Part shown: piece after piece, positions 46,171-58,949 of the stretch
Layout: the number at the start of each line of letters is the position of its first letter
How positions within the stretch are numbered: position 1 is the first letter of the stretch
Origin: Gnetum montanum
Taxonomy: Eukaryota; Streptophyta; Gnetopsida; Gnetales; Gnetaceae
DNA length: 64,000 bases
Direction: 5' to 3'
Assembly (NCBI GenBank): GCA_015680685.1
Contig: MNCI01020990.1
Coordinates: 178,326-242,325 of the forward strand
Notes under the pieces: generated by a model
What the model was told of the DNA's origin: nothing
Seen by the model: only the letters and a program-made list of their open reading frames with translations
The model's database searches: none
Position numbers and translations under genes: made by a program

Positions 46171-47433
46171 TAAGCAAGCCAATGCAATCAATGCTTGATC
46201 AGATGGACAACCACGCACAGTCTTTCAAATCTTCTCCTTTCAACTTAGTCATGGGGGAGTTGGCCATCCATGCTAATCTATTTAGTGGCTCCTTAGTTTT
46301 TCTACTTTTTTATTTTACACTTTTTAAATTTTTATGTTATTTTTGTTTTACACTTTATCATTTTTTCAAATTTTGGTTTTACAACATCATTAGTATGTTT
46401 TATTTTTCTTGAATATTTTTACAATTTCTTGTATGCTTTACTATAGTTCGATGTGAATTTTTCTTGTTTTCTAAAAAAAAAAAAAAACTTTATTGCCAAC
46501 AGGACTTAGTGATGATTTAGCTAGTTACTAATGGTGGTTTTTACCTAATGTTTTTTATTCCTAAAGTTTGGTTTCTATTTTTAGATTTTTATAACTTATA
46601 AATAAGAAAATTTTCCTTTTCATGGAACATGCAGTGAGTCCACATCATCCACCCATCCACAAACTCTATGGTTTTCTTGATTTTGGAAATATGAGGTTCC
46701 TTTTTCATTAATAAAACTTTAATGAACTTGTGACCTTGGTAGTTCCCAAGCTTGGGAAAGATTCATGTGACTTCAAGGGGGTTTAATATTGCTCAAGTGC
46801 ATGTGTGTTTTCATAGATTTCTTATCATTTTGGGTTGACCAATAACAAGAAGTTGAATAGGTCTTTGCAAGGTGTGGTTCCCATCCAAAAATTTATGAAA
46901 AACATAAAATGTTTTAAAAAAACAACATGATGGGAATTCAAAGCACACTTGTTAGAAAAAATAAAAGGGCTATAAGGACTAGTTATGGGACTAAAAATAT
47001 ATGTTACCCATACCTAAAGGTCCCCTCTAACTAGGGCCCTTTCTCACTTCCTACTTCTCTTTTCTTCTTAAATAAGGAACAATGGTTGTTCATAGGAGCA
47101 TTCTTGTGTCTTGAGGGGGTGGATTGGTTCTAGAGTGGTGATGCAAGGTTACTAAAAGTGGTTGGTTTTGATATGGACTAAGGTTGGACTTTATTAGATC
47201 ATTTAAACATAAAACTCATAAGGGACTTCATGTGACCATGATTGGGACATTCATTCCATTCTCTATCTCATCCATCAATGCTCTCCATAACTTGCCTCAT
47301 TACTAGTGTTCATGTTTTTGTTTAATGTCTTAGTTTGATGTGTTGAAATTCTTAGGTAGACTCTTTGGGTTTCGATCCTTAGCTTTTCACAACTAATAAG
47401 CAACTATGAGGCCCACAGACTCCTTAGTTAAGG

Positions 47434-47488
47434 TTATGCAAGGGCAAAAAGGGCATAGGCCTACTATGGGGAGGATCCACTTGCATAG
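47434..47488 (+). promoter_or_regulatory. Conserved spacer hairpin, element E copy
   Basis: Arms TTATGCAAG (47434-47442) and CTTGCATAG (47480-47488) enclose a 37-nt loop ending TGGGGAGGATCCA. One more G-C pair extends the outer end. Same loop length as in B and C. Function unknown. Confidence 0.6.
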
Positions 47489-47723
47489 CTCTTGGTTGGG
47501 CTAGTTAAGTCCCTTATCCTTAGATATTTTTGCAATTAAATATTTTGCATTCACCATTGATTGCATTCACCAGTGTGCTCCTTAAGGCATTTCTCTAATC
47601 ATCCTCCATCTTTTGTGAACTCTAAAATCCTCTTCATGTATTTCATTTTTTATTGGCTTTTTGGTCTTTTATTTGACTCTATTTTCATTTAAAAACTCCT
47701 TATATTTTTTGAATTTTGAAATG

Positions 47724-47815
47724 GTCAATGGTGGTCAATAGTGGCATCAATTAGACCCAGTTGATGTAGTTGACCATGTCAACTAGGCCTTGCTGACAAT
47801 GCCTAGTTGATGCAA
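47724..47815 (+). promoter_or_regulatory. U3-like word cluster upstream of ORF3, element E
   Basis: Words GGTCAATGGTGG, CCAGTTGATGTAG, TTGACCATGTCAACTAGGCC and GCCTAGTTGATG resemble E's own U3 (51375-51455: CGACGTGGCCC, GTTGACATGGCCCC, GTTGATGTGGCC), not the GATATC words of B and C. No clear TATA box follows. The ORF3 ATG is about 440 bp downstream. Confidence 0.5.
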
Positions 47816-48252
47816 GGGATTCACTACTTAGAATTTTTTTGCAATTTGCTTCAAATGTAAGTGGAGTTTTTTGCCTAAAACATTCCAAAACTTGTAAATT
47901 TTAAATTGTTTGTTCAATTTACTCCATTCTTTAGCCCTATAGCTTCTAGAGGTACACTTTATGTTTTGGGGTCACAAACCTTAGGTTTTTGACAAAAATT
48001 CTTTTATAATTTTTCAAACTTCCCCAAGGGTTTAATGAATAAAATAATATTAAATCACCAACCTATGAGAGTTAAGCCCTTCCAATACAATTAGGTAACC
48101 TATCTAATTAGATAATAATAAAATAATATTAAAATAATCAAATAGGCCACGATCACAACTTAGCCAAGTGTAACTACCCAAAAAAATAAGGTATTCCAAA
48201 TGTTTCAAAGTTACACATTAAGTGATAATCCTTGATCATGTTATGGTTACAG

Positions 48253-51093
48253 ATGGCACCTAGATTGAAATGTCCATAGGAAGAAGGACCATCTCAACTA
48301 AGGGACAAATTACTAAGAGGTGGAATAAAGCAAAAAGAAAAAGCCCAAGAGTATGCAACCAAAACTCATGCAATAGGACCTCTTCAAGAGGAGTCTGAGG
48401 TAGAATATTTTTTATAGGTTTCCAAAGAAGCAACCGTAACAAAACAATCTGATTGAGGTGAGGCACCAAGACTGGTGCCAAGACTTGAGGTCACATTAAC
48501 TCAAGCCTACCTTGATCAAATCAAGCCTCATGACATCCAATGTTTAGTTCTTTGAGAATTGAACTTTGGATCATTCTTGGAGCATGCTCCACCAGAAGTT
48601 AAGACGTAGTTGCAAAACTCTCCCATGTGGCTAATGATCACTACCAATGGAGAATAGTACATGAAAGAGACATATCTCTTTTGGAACAGTAGGTGGGCAG
48701 GAGCCACTATGAAGATCAAGGACATTTAAGTGTCCTACTTGATGGAAGCTATTACATAGGCCTTGGGGTTGCCTGATATTGGAACAAACCTAGTAGAGAT
48801 TTATATACAAGTAGACCTAGAGGCAAATAAAGAGTGGACCTAGTGATGCTTTGGAGTGGACCATAAGGAGTATGGTGCACTCACCCCAATAGAGCATGTA
48901 TATTTTAAGATAGTGGCCTATCACCTCAATCTAATGGTAAGGCCTAGTAAGGTGATTACCTTTTCCACTCGTGCATGTGTTTCTTTGAGTGGAAAATTCC
49001 CTATGAACCTTCCATGGCTAATCGACCTAGAGATAGAGAAGTGATTTAAGAAAAGTGAACATGGAAGGAAGGCCCTGCCCTTTTCCTACCTCATAAGAAA
49101 ATTATGCAAAAGGGTAGGAATAGTTTGCTATGCCAATGATACACTTTAACATACTCATTTTGCCCTTTGGGTAGAAATGATGAAGGATAAGATCCTTGCC
49201 ACAACCAAGGAAGAGGAGCAATAACTATCACCTCCACCACCCACTCATGAAACAATTTCGGAGTCTTGCACAACCCTTGAATGAATATGCAAGATCTGAG
49301 AGTAGCTCTTACATGAGAAAGAGTAGTGAGTATGAATGAGTTATAGTAATCCATCTATGTATCACCCAATACTAAGTCACCTCAACGAAGTGTCTTGAAC
49401 CATCAACTAGATGGAGGAAGGTGGGCCAATCTTTTCAGCGTAAAGAATGTAGTTGCCTGTGAGAGGTAACTGTCTCTCTCTCACAATAATAGCAATTCCC
49501 AAACATCTTTGGGAATGCTGCTACTTTCTTAGTGCTTCTAGAGGAGGGTAAGGGGGAAATTGTCTTGGTGATGTAGCACCATGGGCAAAAGACAGTAGCA
49601 AAGGTGGTTGTTGATAGAATTACCAAGGCATTAAACACACCTATGACATCTATAGCTGATGTTTCTGCACTCTGAGATGTGCAGACATCTGTAGGAGTAG
49701 TTAGCAGCAATTTAAGTGTAGCTTAGCACAAAGAGTTGCTGGACCAATTGGGAGGAATTGGGCAACCAATTCAAGATTCTTTGATCTTCTAGATACAATT
49801 ACTATGACCTAGTTGGAGCTGCTAGAAGTAAGGGGAAAATGCATTATCATGGAGGGACAACTTGAAATAGCCCATGCTCAAAACCAATGCTTGGATACAA
49901 AGGTTGCTAAATTAAGAGCCCACCTTGCTGATCCTGTGCTTCTTAGCCTTGTGCCAACCTATGATGAAGCTTTTTAGAAACTTAAGAAAAAGATCAAGAA
50001 GGCTAAGTATGCAAAAGAGACAATAATTTTTGATTAATCCTTGGAAAATGTCATCATGAACAATATCCAAAAGCTTTGGATTAGACTTTCTAGGAGAACG
50101 TCACCCTGACTACAAAGAATCACTGCCTATGGAATGTTGATGTGCAAAAGTAACAATGCAAGATTTCATCCATCAATAGTAGGAGTAGTAAGCCAAAGTA
50201 AACATGAAATTGAGGAGATCGATGACTAAAAATAGAAATCTCTCCATGAAGCAAGTTCAAGCCTTCGCTAGAAATCTACAACAGAGGTAGCCGCCTAGAA
50301 AAATGAGGCTTTCAAATTTGAGAGAGTCAAAAATCACTACAAAGATCAGGTTGTTCTATAGAAAGAAATCAATAAAAAACATATTCAGATAGTAAAGGTG
50401 AATGGCAATGAGGCCCTCTAGTAGCTCAAAGAAGGAGGAGATGTTTGGTAGCCTATCTTTGATGGGCTCAATGACTACAACAAGGTGGAGATTTGCATGA
50501 AGGTGTTGCAGATTGAAGAGATGATAGAGTACATGGAGCTTGCCAATCTCTGTTATGCAAGTATGGTGATGCTAACTACTAGATGACCATTGTCTAAATT
50601 AGAAAAATAGGTGGCTAGTTTGAACTTGTTGTACAAAGCTTAGTTAAAGTAGCACAAAGACAACAAGCAAAAGCTTGAGGTGGCAAATGTAGAACTTGAT
50701 GTTCTCATGTAGCACTTCATCGATCAACAATCTATAGCTGAGAACCTAACTAGGAAACTAAGTGACTACCATGAGCTATAGCATGTAGTAAAGGTATTCA
50801 ATGTTGAACACAAACATTTTGTTGCCTTGTTGATCAATGTGAAGGAGCTACTCCCAAGAATGCCCTATCCTTTAGATGTTCCCACACCAGTACACATTTG
50901 TGATGCACTATTGACTGTGAATGATCCTAGGAGTAAGGAGGAGAAGATGAAGTCCTTGTTAAATGCCTTTTGTCTTTTGCTAGAGGTTGTAGTTACTATA
51001 GAACAATTACAACTGCCTCAACCACTACATGCACTTGAAGTAGGAGAAGGTCCTTCAAAACCTTAGGAGCCTTTACCACCTGGGACTGTTTAA
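48253..51093 (+). pseudogene. ORF3 of element E (unknown function)
   Basis: Starts ATGGCACCTAG at 48253, aligned with C, and ends TAA at 51091-51093 after EPLPPGTV, about 945 codons with stops. Blocks: LNFGSFLEHAPPEVK near 48550; ETYLFWNS near 48665; the open segment 48856-49044 (EHVYFKIVAYHLN, ITFSTRACVSLSGKFPMNLP); and ALPFSYLIRKLCKRVGI near 49070. A variable hinge and a long Lys/Glu/Gln-rich coiled-coil-like region (49800-50780) follow, then a 79-codon open C-terminal run (50827-51066). No transmembrane segment is apparent. Same family as ORF3 in B, C and D. Confidence 0.65.
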
Positions 51094-51295
51094 ACTTCTT
51101 CCTTGTCTTCACACCATCAATGAAATTGTGTTTGTCATTTTTGTCCTTCTATTTAATTTTATTATCCTAAACACCAAAATTTTGTAATGATTGTAGTTAT
51201 GTACACTTAAGCACTTAGTGTTTGTGTATGTTAGTAGTTAGTTAATAATCCCATACCTTCTTAAATTTTGTAAGAAACTTGTTCCTCCTTTTGTT

Positions 51296-51331
51296 CACTT
51301 AAGGATGAGTTTTCATTTAGTCAGGGGGGCA
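51296..51331 (+). other. Polypurine-tract region of element E
   Basis: Reads cacttaaggatgagttttca then tttagtcaggggggca before the 3' LTR. It matches B, C and D. Confidence 0.65.
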
Positions 51332-52221
51332 TGGTGTATCATGTTTACTTGGGTCCCATCATTGAGGCCTCATGAGGCCTCATCGACGTGGCCCTGTTGA
51401 CATGGCCCCATTGATGTGGAATTTGATATGTTGATGTGGCCTCGTTGACGTAATGTCTATTTTTGCCTATAATTACATGCTGACTCACTATGTTTATGGC
51501 ATCTTTGATCATAGTTGTAATGAAGCTCTTGTAGTTTTGTCATTTGAAAGTTAGAATATTTTTCTAAGTACCTATAGTAGGAGTCAAAGAGTGTACAGAT
51601 CTTTATTTAAGCACTGTTGTACCTAAGCATGGCAGTGTGTGCGACAATAAAGACGAGCTTTTTGATAAACCTTGCAGCAGTTTATTTATGAATTTAATGT
51701 TTTATGAAATTTCCTTTAATGCTTTAAGTAATTAATCTAAATTAAGGTAAATTAAGCTAGATTGAATAGCGATTAATTAAGAACATAAGTATGACCACTT
51801 CGAGCATACACTTGGTGCTTGGTAATCCCAATAATGCTTAACATTTGGTAACCCAGTAGCATTAAACGTGTTTAGGATGTGGATGACAAGTGGGAATGGA
51901 TGCTTATGTTACAATTAGTTAGGTGTATTTGATTAGATTAAATTAGTGATTTAATTATTTTATTTTATTCATTATTCTTTATCCTTATGTGACTTAAAAC
52001 ATAAAACAAAAAAAATGATAAAAATCATATGCCTCAGTTGCACTTAACCATACCTTTGCATTTCACAAGTGTAATTGAGAAGACAATGATTGCAATGGTT
52101 AGTTTCACTTCCTATATACTAGTGTGCTTAGAAGGTTATAAGTCCATGAAATTTGACCAGATCATGCATGAACATTTAGTGATTTGTATGATTGGGTGTA
52201 GGGTCTACTTGCCGCTCATCA
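51332..52221 (+). repeat. 3' LTR of element E
   Basis: About 890 bp, TGGTGTATCATG to CTCATCA. U3 cluster of GTTGAC/ATCGACGTGG words at 51375-51455, then CTATAATTAC (mutated TATA). It matches the 5' LTR throughout. Confidence 0.85.
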
Positions 52222-52915
52222 ATAATTGATGAAGAAATTCAGAAAACATAGAAAAACTCTACATATGATCTTCATTAACTTGAAAAAGCATATGATAGAG
52301 TGGATGGAGATATTATTTTGTAGGCCTTGTGGAGGGAAAAAATCCATGATAAATATATTAAAGTGATGCAAGACATGTATGAAGAAGCTAGCAGTAAAAT
52401 TGGAATAACTTGTGAATAAAATTTGATTTTTCAAACACAATAGGTCTACATTAAGAATCTGTACTTAGCCCATACTTATTTACCATTATTGTGAATGAAT
52501 TTACCATTATTGTATATGCTATTTGTAGATGATCTTGTGTTGGTGGATACACCTAAAGAAAATATTGCTTTTAAAATGGAGAATTGGAGACATGCTTTAG
52601 AATAAGAAGGCTTAAAAATGAGTAGAAATATGATAGGATATATGGAATGTAATTTGAATAAAAACTTAAATAGTAGTAAAATAGAAGTGATAATTTAAGA
52701 TAAAAAAAATCCCTCATTGCAAATAGTTCTACTATCTAGGAGCAACCCTGCAATCAAATGGTGAAATTGAGGCTCCATGTTCTCTATCATCTCTTCAATC
52801 CCTTTAATCATAAATAGAATTGAGGTAAGATGGTTAAAATGAAGACAAGCTAGTGGTGTTCTGTGTGATAAAATAATACCAATAAAATTAAAGGGAAAAT
52901 TTGTTAGTTTTAAAT
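52222..52915 (+). pseudogene. LINE RT, C-terminal fragment
   Basis: RT continues with LHMIFINLKKAYDRVDGDII, then, after frameshifts, the catalytic-type box FVDDLVLVD (about 52525-52551, equivalent to YADD). The C-terminal block RWLK.RQASGVLCDKIIPIK with LKGKF follows near 52830-52900. Stops and shifts throughout. Confidence 0.8.
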
Positions 52916-54904
52916 TTGGATATTTGGACTCACAATCTTTGGAGTAACTATGTTAATCTTTGGATATAAGTAATGCTTTACTAACCTAAGCCTAGTTAGC
53001 AAGGTGTTACAATGTCAAACTATGCCATATGTCATAGTGTCCTAACATTATCCATCTATTAGTCTAGGACACTTGATTTTACAACCTCATATGGTTAGTG
53101 CATATTGTGGATCAATTAACTCAAGGCATGGATAAATTATAGTAAATATTAAACTACAATCCAAATTGCTGAAAAATAAATGTACAAAAAGAAACAAACT
53201 CATTGATGTGTATGGTAAAGCTAATTATCTTTAAAATATACTTTAAATTAAAATTGCGTTTGAGGCTACTTCTATGGTATATCCTTAGATGCTACACACT
53301 CTCCTTAGAGCAAACAATAAGCTTGGTATCTCATATGACTTCCAAAGGATCTTGGAAGATCAAAAATAAATTATGATACTCCTATAGAAAAAACTTACAT
53401 ATCCCTTAAGATGGAAAAAAAATGACAAGAACTTGGCCATCCAAGTGTTAATCTTTTAGAACTAGAATGTAGATCTCCCAATGGTGAGATTCTATACTTT
53501 GTGGAGCTCTCAAGTATTACAAAAAAGCATGATATATAGGAATATGATTGAATAAATTAGATATACACAGATCAAGATCACATTGGGGCATTCACATAGC
53601 AAGAACTAAGTACAAATTACTTAATTAAATAAAATAACAATATGGAATAATGAATATAATTACAAGAGGTTAATAATCACTCAAACTCTAGGAGAATGAT
53701 GTAACAATGATGGTATAACTTTGAAATAAATTGATCAATCTTCCAACCCTTTAGCCAATGCAAACCCTTGCTCAAGATGAAAAATCCAAAGTGATGCAAC
53801 CAATTATTACTATGGATTGCTTTCTTTGTTGAAGGTTTGAACACATTCATTAATAATTCTTACACCTAGGAAAAGTTTCCATGATGAAATGAAGTTGAAG
53901 AAATGATTATAAATGACTCTTTTATTTCCTCCAATGACTCTGCTAAATGTCTTATTCAAGTTTTAGATGCTCTCATTACAAAGACTAAGACTTGAGTGGG
54001 ATGTTCAAAACAAGCTAGGCTGGCCACCTTGATATCTAAGGTAATTGTCATGGGATGTCCACACTAGGACTAGGATGACCATCCTTAGGCTTAGGATGTT
54101 CATAAGCTCATGTGCCTATGTTGAAGCTGAAGATGCCTAAACTATATGAAAGATTAGTTCTTAGGCTCTACCTACTCTCACCCTAGACATCCACTATGAA
54201 GCTTGAATGCCCACTCTACATCTAGGACTAGGAAAAGATGATGTTGACTTGATCAGTCATTACCTTCATGCGTTCCAAAATTCTTGATCTAGCTTCCTTG
54301 ACTTTTATTTTATCCTAGTGCTTAACAACTTGGTCGATACTTGAAACACAAGCTTAACTAAGCATACTTCTCCATTGTCTAGTCTTTATACCTCCAAAAC
54401 ATGGCATAGATTAACACATAAGGTTCAATAATAAAATAAAACATGTAAAATTAAAATATTAAAATAATTAAAAATACCAAAAATATTAAAAATGAAATAT
54501 AAAATTAAGAACATGTCTTAAGAAGTCCTTAAATCCCTAGCTAATCATACCTACCATTATCAACAAAGAGGCATCAACAAGGTATATGGAGCATGTTCAC
54601 TTCACAGATAAATTATCTTCAAATACTAAATCTAGATATTTTGTAAAGATAAAAATTTTTGCTAGAAAATAATAAAACTAGCTATCTTTAATTATTTTAT
54701 TAGAATATTACAATAGGATTCTCAAAACCCACAAACATCCCAAAAACTTGTCACACTCAAGTAATATTACAGAGCATGAAGCTCTACAACCACACAATGG
54801 CTATTCTCATTGCAAGACACAACCAATAGAGAATATCTTCTGGAACCCAGAATTGAGATCTCAACTCCCATGTAAGAGATAAGGGAATAGAACACAAAGA
54901 CCAA
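52916..54904. other. Unassigned repeat-like DNA between the LINE and element F
   Basis: No coding frame of note. At 54030-54240 the word GGATGTCC and relatives (gggatgtccacac, ggatgttcat, tagacatcca) recur on both strands, resembling the U3-type word clusters of LTRs elsewhere in this window. This may be part of a solo LTR, but no second copy or boundary is visible. Confidence 0.3.
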
Positions 54905-55556
54905 TACTCCATAAGTTGATCTTAGAGCTACAATCACCAATTGCACTCACTCAATGTGCTTACACACACATTCTTGCCTAACTCTTCATACACACAAGAG
55001 CTCTCTCTTACGCATGTCCTTCTCTCACTAACAATGATGAAATACAACAATATTTATCACAAACTAGAAGACAAGAAATCTAAAAACCTTTCCTCAACTT
55101 AACTTGAGGCTCTTCAAATGTTTTCCAAGTCTTCTCACCTTTTCTTTAGTTATTTTCATCCTTTTCCTTCATGTTCTAGTTGATCCCAAATTGTGATGGG
55201 TGTTTTTGGAAGTTTTTCCATCCATGTAGGTTGTATCTAACCTTGGGAAGATGTCTTTATATCAACCTAGCTCTTTGCAAAGACATCTCCATAATTGGCA
55301 ATACGTCTTGCCCAAGACATCTTGTTCTCAGGTGAGATGTCTCACGCAAGACATCATCTTCTCAGTCGAGACATCTTGCCCAAGACATCCAGTTCAAATA
55401 GTGAGACATCTCCTTTGAACTCCATATGTCTCTTGTTGCTCCCAAGCTTTAGCCAAGACATCTTCTAGCCCTCCAAGATGTCTCTCTAGTGTCCAAAACA
55501 TGCAAAACATAGATGCAGAGAAGAACAAGAGGATCTAATGAGGTGTCCCTATAGCA
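54905..55556 (-). repeat. 3' LTR of element F
   Basis: About 652 bp, TGCTATAGGGACACC at 55556 to about 54905 on minus. It matches 60252-60968, with the GAGACATCTT-type words at 55250-55490. The lower boundary is approximate. Confidence 0.8.
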
Positions 55557-55619
55557 AATCTTCCATCCTTCAAAAGGTAAACTCATGTGAATAAAGGAGC
55601 AGGGGTAGAAGTGAGCTCC

Positions 55620-58600
55620 TACTTTTGTAGTTTGGTCTCATGAACCCATACAACATCATCAACATACTAATCCTTCCAATGGATCAAATATTCATGCCTT
55701 ATGATCCCTTGAGTGCTAAAGCTTCCCTCCACTTGAGTATGATTGCCTTTCTCTCCATTCAAGGCTTGGACTGATTAATGGCCCTCTTTAACTCATTGAT
55801 TCTACCATCTATGGTCTCATCATTAGTTGGTCCATGATAGTATACAAGATTTGAAACATTGAATAGAAAAGGCATACCAACATCATTTGGTAAATCAATT
55901 TCAAAATCATTATCATTAATTATAGTCTTGATTTTGAAAGGTCCAATCTTCTTGGCTTTCAATTTGAAGAAGTTAACATCTCTCAATTGCTTCTTCTTCA
56001 AGTGTACTCAAACCAAGTTACCAAAAAAAAATTATGCTTTTGTTACCCTCATTCCTCTGGTGGACTCTCTCTTTAGAATTCTTCTCAAGATTTGATTTTA
56101 CTTATGCATGGAGATTCCTCATCTCTTGTAAAAAATCAGCACTAAGTTGAGCTTTACCATCAAAGCTCTTCAAAGTATCCACCATCTTTAGAAAATGTGT
56201 ATAGTTTACCTGAAATGGGATTTTTCCAGTAGCAACACAAAAAGAATTATTGTACAAAAACTTAGAATGACATAACAAGTTTTCTGAGTTGTTTGGATGT
56301 CCATCACACAAACATATTAATATGTTTAGCAAGGATTTATTCACTGCCTCTGTTGGCCATCAAATTATGGATGATATGTACTAAGAAAATTTAACCTATT
56401 TTCCTAACATTTTTTAAAGGGAATGGAGTTTCTGTCAGTAACAATATTCAAACATATACCATGCAATTTCACCACATGTTGGAAAAATAGATTTTCAACA
56501 TGAGAACCATCACTCACCTTCCTGCATGGAATAAAATATGCCATTTTAGAGAATTAATCAACAACAATAACAAAAATTAAATCTTTCCCAGTTTTGGTCT
56601 TTGCAATACCACTTATAAAGTTCATTGACATACTTTCCCATGGATGCTTAGGAATTGACAAAGGCCTATAATGTCCATCCATAGGTTTATCTTCTTTGAA
56701 CTTCTAACATGTCAAGCACTCCTTCATAAATTTTGAAACTTTTGTTGTCATACTAGGCTAAAGATAGTGCCTACCCACTAGTTCCAATGTTTTATCCTTA
56801 TCCATGTGACCTACCACACCATCATAACACTTTTCAAATAAAATCTTTTCCCTAAAATCATAATCAGGAACACATACCTTTCTATTCTTGAATAATAGTT
56901 CATCTTGAATATGATAGTCCTTCCATTGGTCTATCCTACTCATCAATGACTCTTGGAGGCTCCTCCAAAGTTTTCCAAAATCATCATCATGCACATATAA
57001 AGAAGTAAAACCATCCATATCTTCTACATGAGGTATTTTGAAATTCACCACATGCACCATGGATAATGCATTAGCCACCACATTGAATTTTCCAATTTTG
57101 TGCTTTAACACAAAATTGAAATTTCTACAACTGTGCAACTCACTTCATGTGCTTTACACAACTTCTTTTGAGAGTTTAAAAATTGAAGTGCCTTATGGTG
57201 TAACATCAAAGTGAACTCCTTGGGTAATAATTAATGCATCTAATTCTTGATTACTTGAAGAATAACATGCAACTCCTTCTCATATATGCTATATTTTTAC
57301 CTTGAATCATTCAACTTTTCAGAAAAGAAAGTAACATGCCTACCTTCTTGTTAAAGTACCCCACAAATGGCAAGTCCAGTTCCAGCTCCACCTAAAAAAG
57401 CTTCTAAAAATTTGGAATTGCAAGCATTGATTTACTAGTAATCTTTGGTTTTAATAAGTCAAAGCTTCATTGGGTTTTATTATCGCATCCAAAATCCTTA
57501 TTTTTCTTTAAAAAAGCAAACATAGGCCGCAAAATACCACTAAAATTTTTGATGAACTATCTATAAAAAATTGATAATCCAAGGAATGATCTTACCTCCT
57601 TAACATTCTTAGGATTTGGCCAATCCCTAGTCACCTTCACCTTAGTAGCCTCTATCGAAATTTGATTTTTAGAAACCACATGCCCCAAATATGTGATTTT
57701 CTACTTGAAGAAATGAATTTTCTTCATATTGATCACTAGTTGTTCCTTCTCCAACTTAAGTCACACCATCCTCAAGTGATCCAAGTGCTCTTTTGCATTA
57801 GAGATATACACCCAAATATCATAAAAAAAGATAATATAACACTTATGGATCAAGTCCTTTATTACATTATGCATTAACCTCATGAATTTAGTAGGTATAT
57901 TTGTGAGCTCAAATGGCATCACCAACCACTCAAACAATCCATATGGTATTTTAAAAGCTGTCTTCCAGTCATTACCAGGATTGATTTTGATTTTATGGCA
58001 ACCACTCTCAAATCAATTTTGCTAAAAATTTTTGCATTAGTAAGGACATCAAGGATATCATACATTCTTGGAATAGGAAACTTGTACCTGATTGTTATCT
58101 TTCTTACTACCTTGAAACCAATGCACATCCTCTATTCATCACTATTATTCTTTGGCACTAGCATTACTTGAACTACATAAGGTGAAATGGATTTTCTCAT
58201 GAATCCATTTACAAGTAATCCCTCTACTTACTTTTGTAATTCAACCCTCTAATTTGGTGTCATTTGGTAAGCTCTATTATTTGCATTGGTAGCACTAGTG
58301 ATGAAGTCAATCCAATGTTGTACATTTCTCATTGGTGGTAATTCATTCCTCCTTGAACACGTTGAAAAATTTTTGCTTCAAGCATAGAACACATGTAGGA
58401 AGTTCAACCTGCACATCATCATGGTTAGTAGCAACTGTTGTCATATGAAAAAAACAAAAACTAGTTTCATCATGTTCCTTAATATATTTCTTCTCTCCTA
58501 GAAGGATTAAGAAAGCATTAACTAATATATGCTTCCTCACTTGTTTAGCTATCATATAAATCAACTCATGGATTCCATCAACTCTAGCTACACTCCATAG

Positions 58601-58949
58601 ATTTCTTGCTCCATCAAATTGAGCACCATTGTCAAAATTCCAAGGTCTATCAAGAACTACTGCAACACAATATATTAGAAGCACATCACCTTTTACCACA
58701 TCATGAAAACTTTCAATTTTAAATTTTAAAGTAGATTGTTCCCTTACCTCTAGTTAAAAGCATCTAGATAACCAATGCACTTTATAGGATCTTAGATGAG
58801 GATTAGTTACCAAGTCCAATCTAGTAACTATCCTAGAAGAAATAGCATTTTCTTTGGCTTCCCCATTAATCAAAACATGAATCCATTCTCCATTATGCAA
58901 ATGGCTAGCCCCAATTTGAAATAACAATTTGTGATTAGGATGATCTCCT
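55620..58949 (-). pseudogene. pol of element F with chromodomain
   Basis: Protease remains at about 58343-58966. RT: MCIGFKVVRKITIRYKFPIP near 58130 and KIDLR near 58015. The catalytic box near 57820 reads FFYDIWVYIS, with one Asp of the DD pair changed to Tyr. RT connection is seen as VRSFLGL near 57570. The RNase H end (KIGKFNVVANALS) and the integrase zinc-domain start (GVVGHMDKDKTLELVGRHYL) lie at 56758-57138. Integrase core pieces are at 56102-56344 and the integrase C-terminus at 55759-56001 (KKIGPFKIKTI, FEIDLP, FNVSNLVYYHG). The final segment, about 55640-55740, reads RHEYLIHWKD..VDDVVWVHETKLQ, a chromodomain. Confidence 0.8.
55640..55740 (-). other. Chromodomain segment of element F
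   Basis: HEYLIHWK, one stop, then DDVVWVHETKLQ matches the chromodomain core pattern (EYLVKWKG...ATWEPEENL) found at the integrase C-terminus of chromoviruses, where it is known to guide integration to particular chromatin. It lies just upstream of the 3' LTR. Confidence 0.75.

Larger units (their letters stand above)
46171..48252 (+). other. Spacer of element E between pol and ORF3
   Basis: About 2.1 kb with no coding frame. A T-rich start (46290-46450) and an A-run (46472-46486) are followed by the conserved hairpin (47434-47488), the U3-like word cluster (47724-47815) and the ORF3 leader. Same order as in B and C. Confidence 0.75.
39132..52221 (+). mobile_element. Element E: full-length Ty3/gypsy LTR retrotransposon with extra ORF3
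   Basis: About 13.1 kb: LTR (39132-39985), primer-binding site, gag, pol (protease, RT, RNase H, integrase), about 2.1 kb spacer, ORF3, polypurine tract, LTR (51332-52221). It is inserted inside a LINE RT. The flanks are acaatta / ataattg; a clean 5-bp duplication cannot be fixed because both ends are mutated. All coding parts have stops, and catalytic residues are lost in RT and integrase, so it is dead. It provides the reference order for the shortened relatives A', B, C and D. Confidence 0.9.
37785..52915 (+). mobile_element. LINE retrotransposon, split by element E
   Basis: Non-LTR element with endonuclease and reverse transcriptase remains in two parts, 37785-39131 and 52222-52915, separated by the full-length element E. 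Reading across the break, the protein similarity resumes at the next residues (GFMLGRF..IFL..QLM, then KKFRK..LHMIFINLKKAYDRV), as expected for one element. The 5' end is truncated within the endonuclease. Confidence 0.8.

Noticed and set aside
54030-54240. CRISPR-like or satellite array (GGATGTCC words)
   Set aside because: Words are irregular in spacing and orientation, with no constant repeat length; looks like an LTR U3-type cluster.
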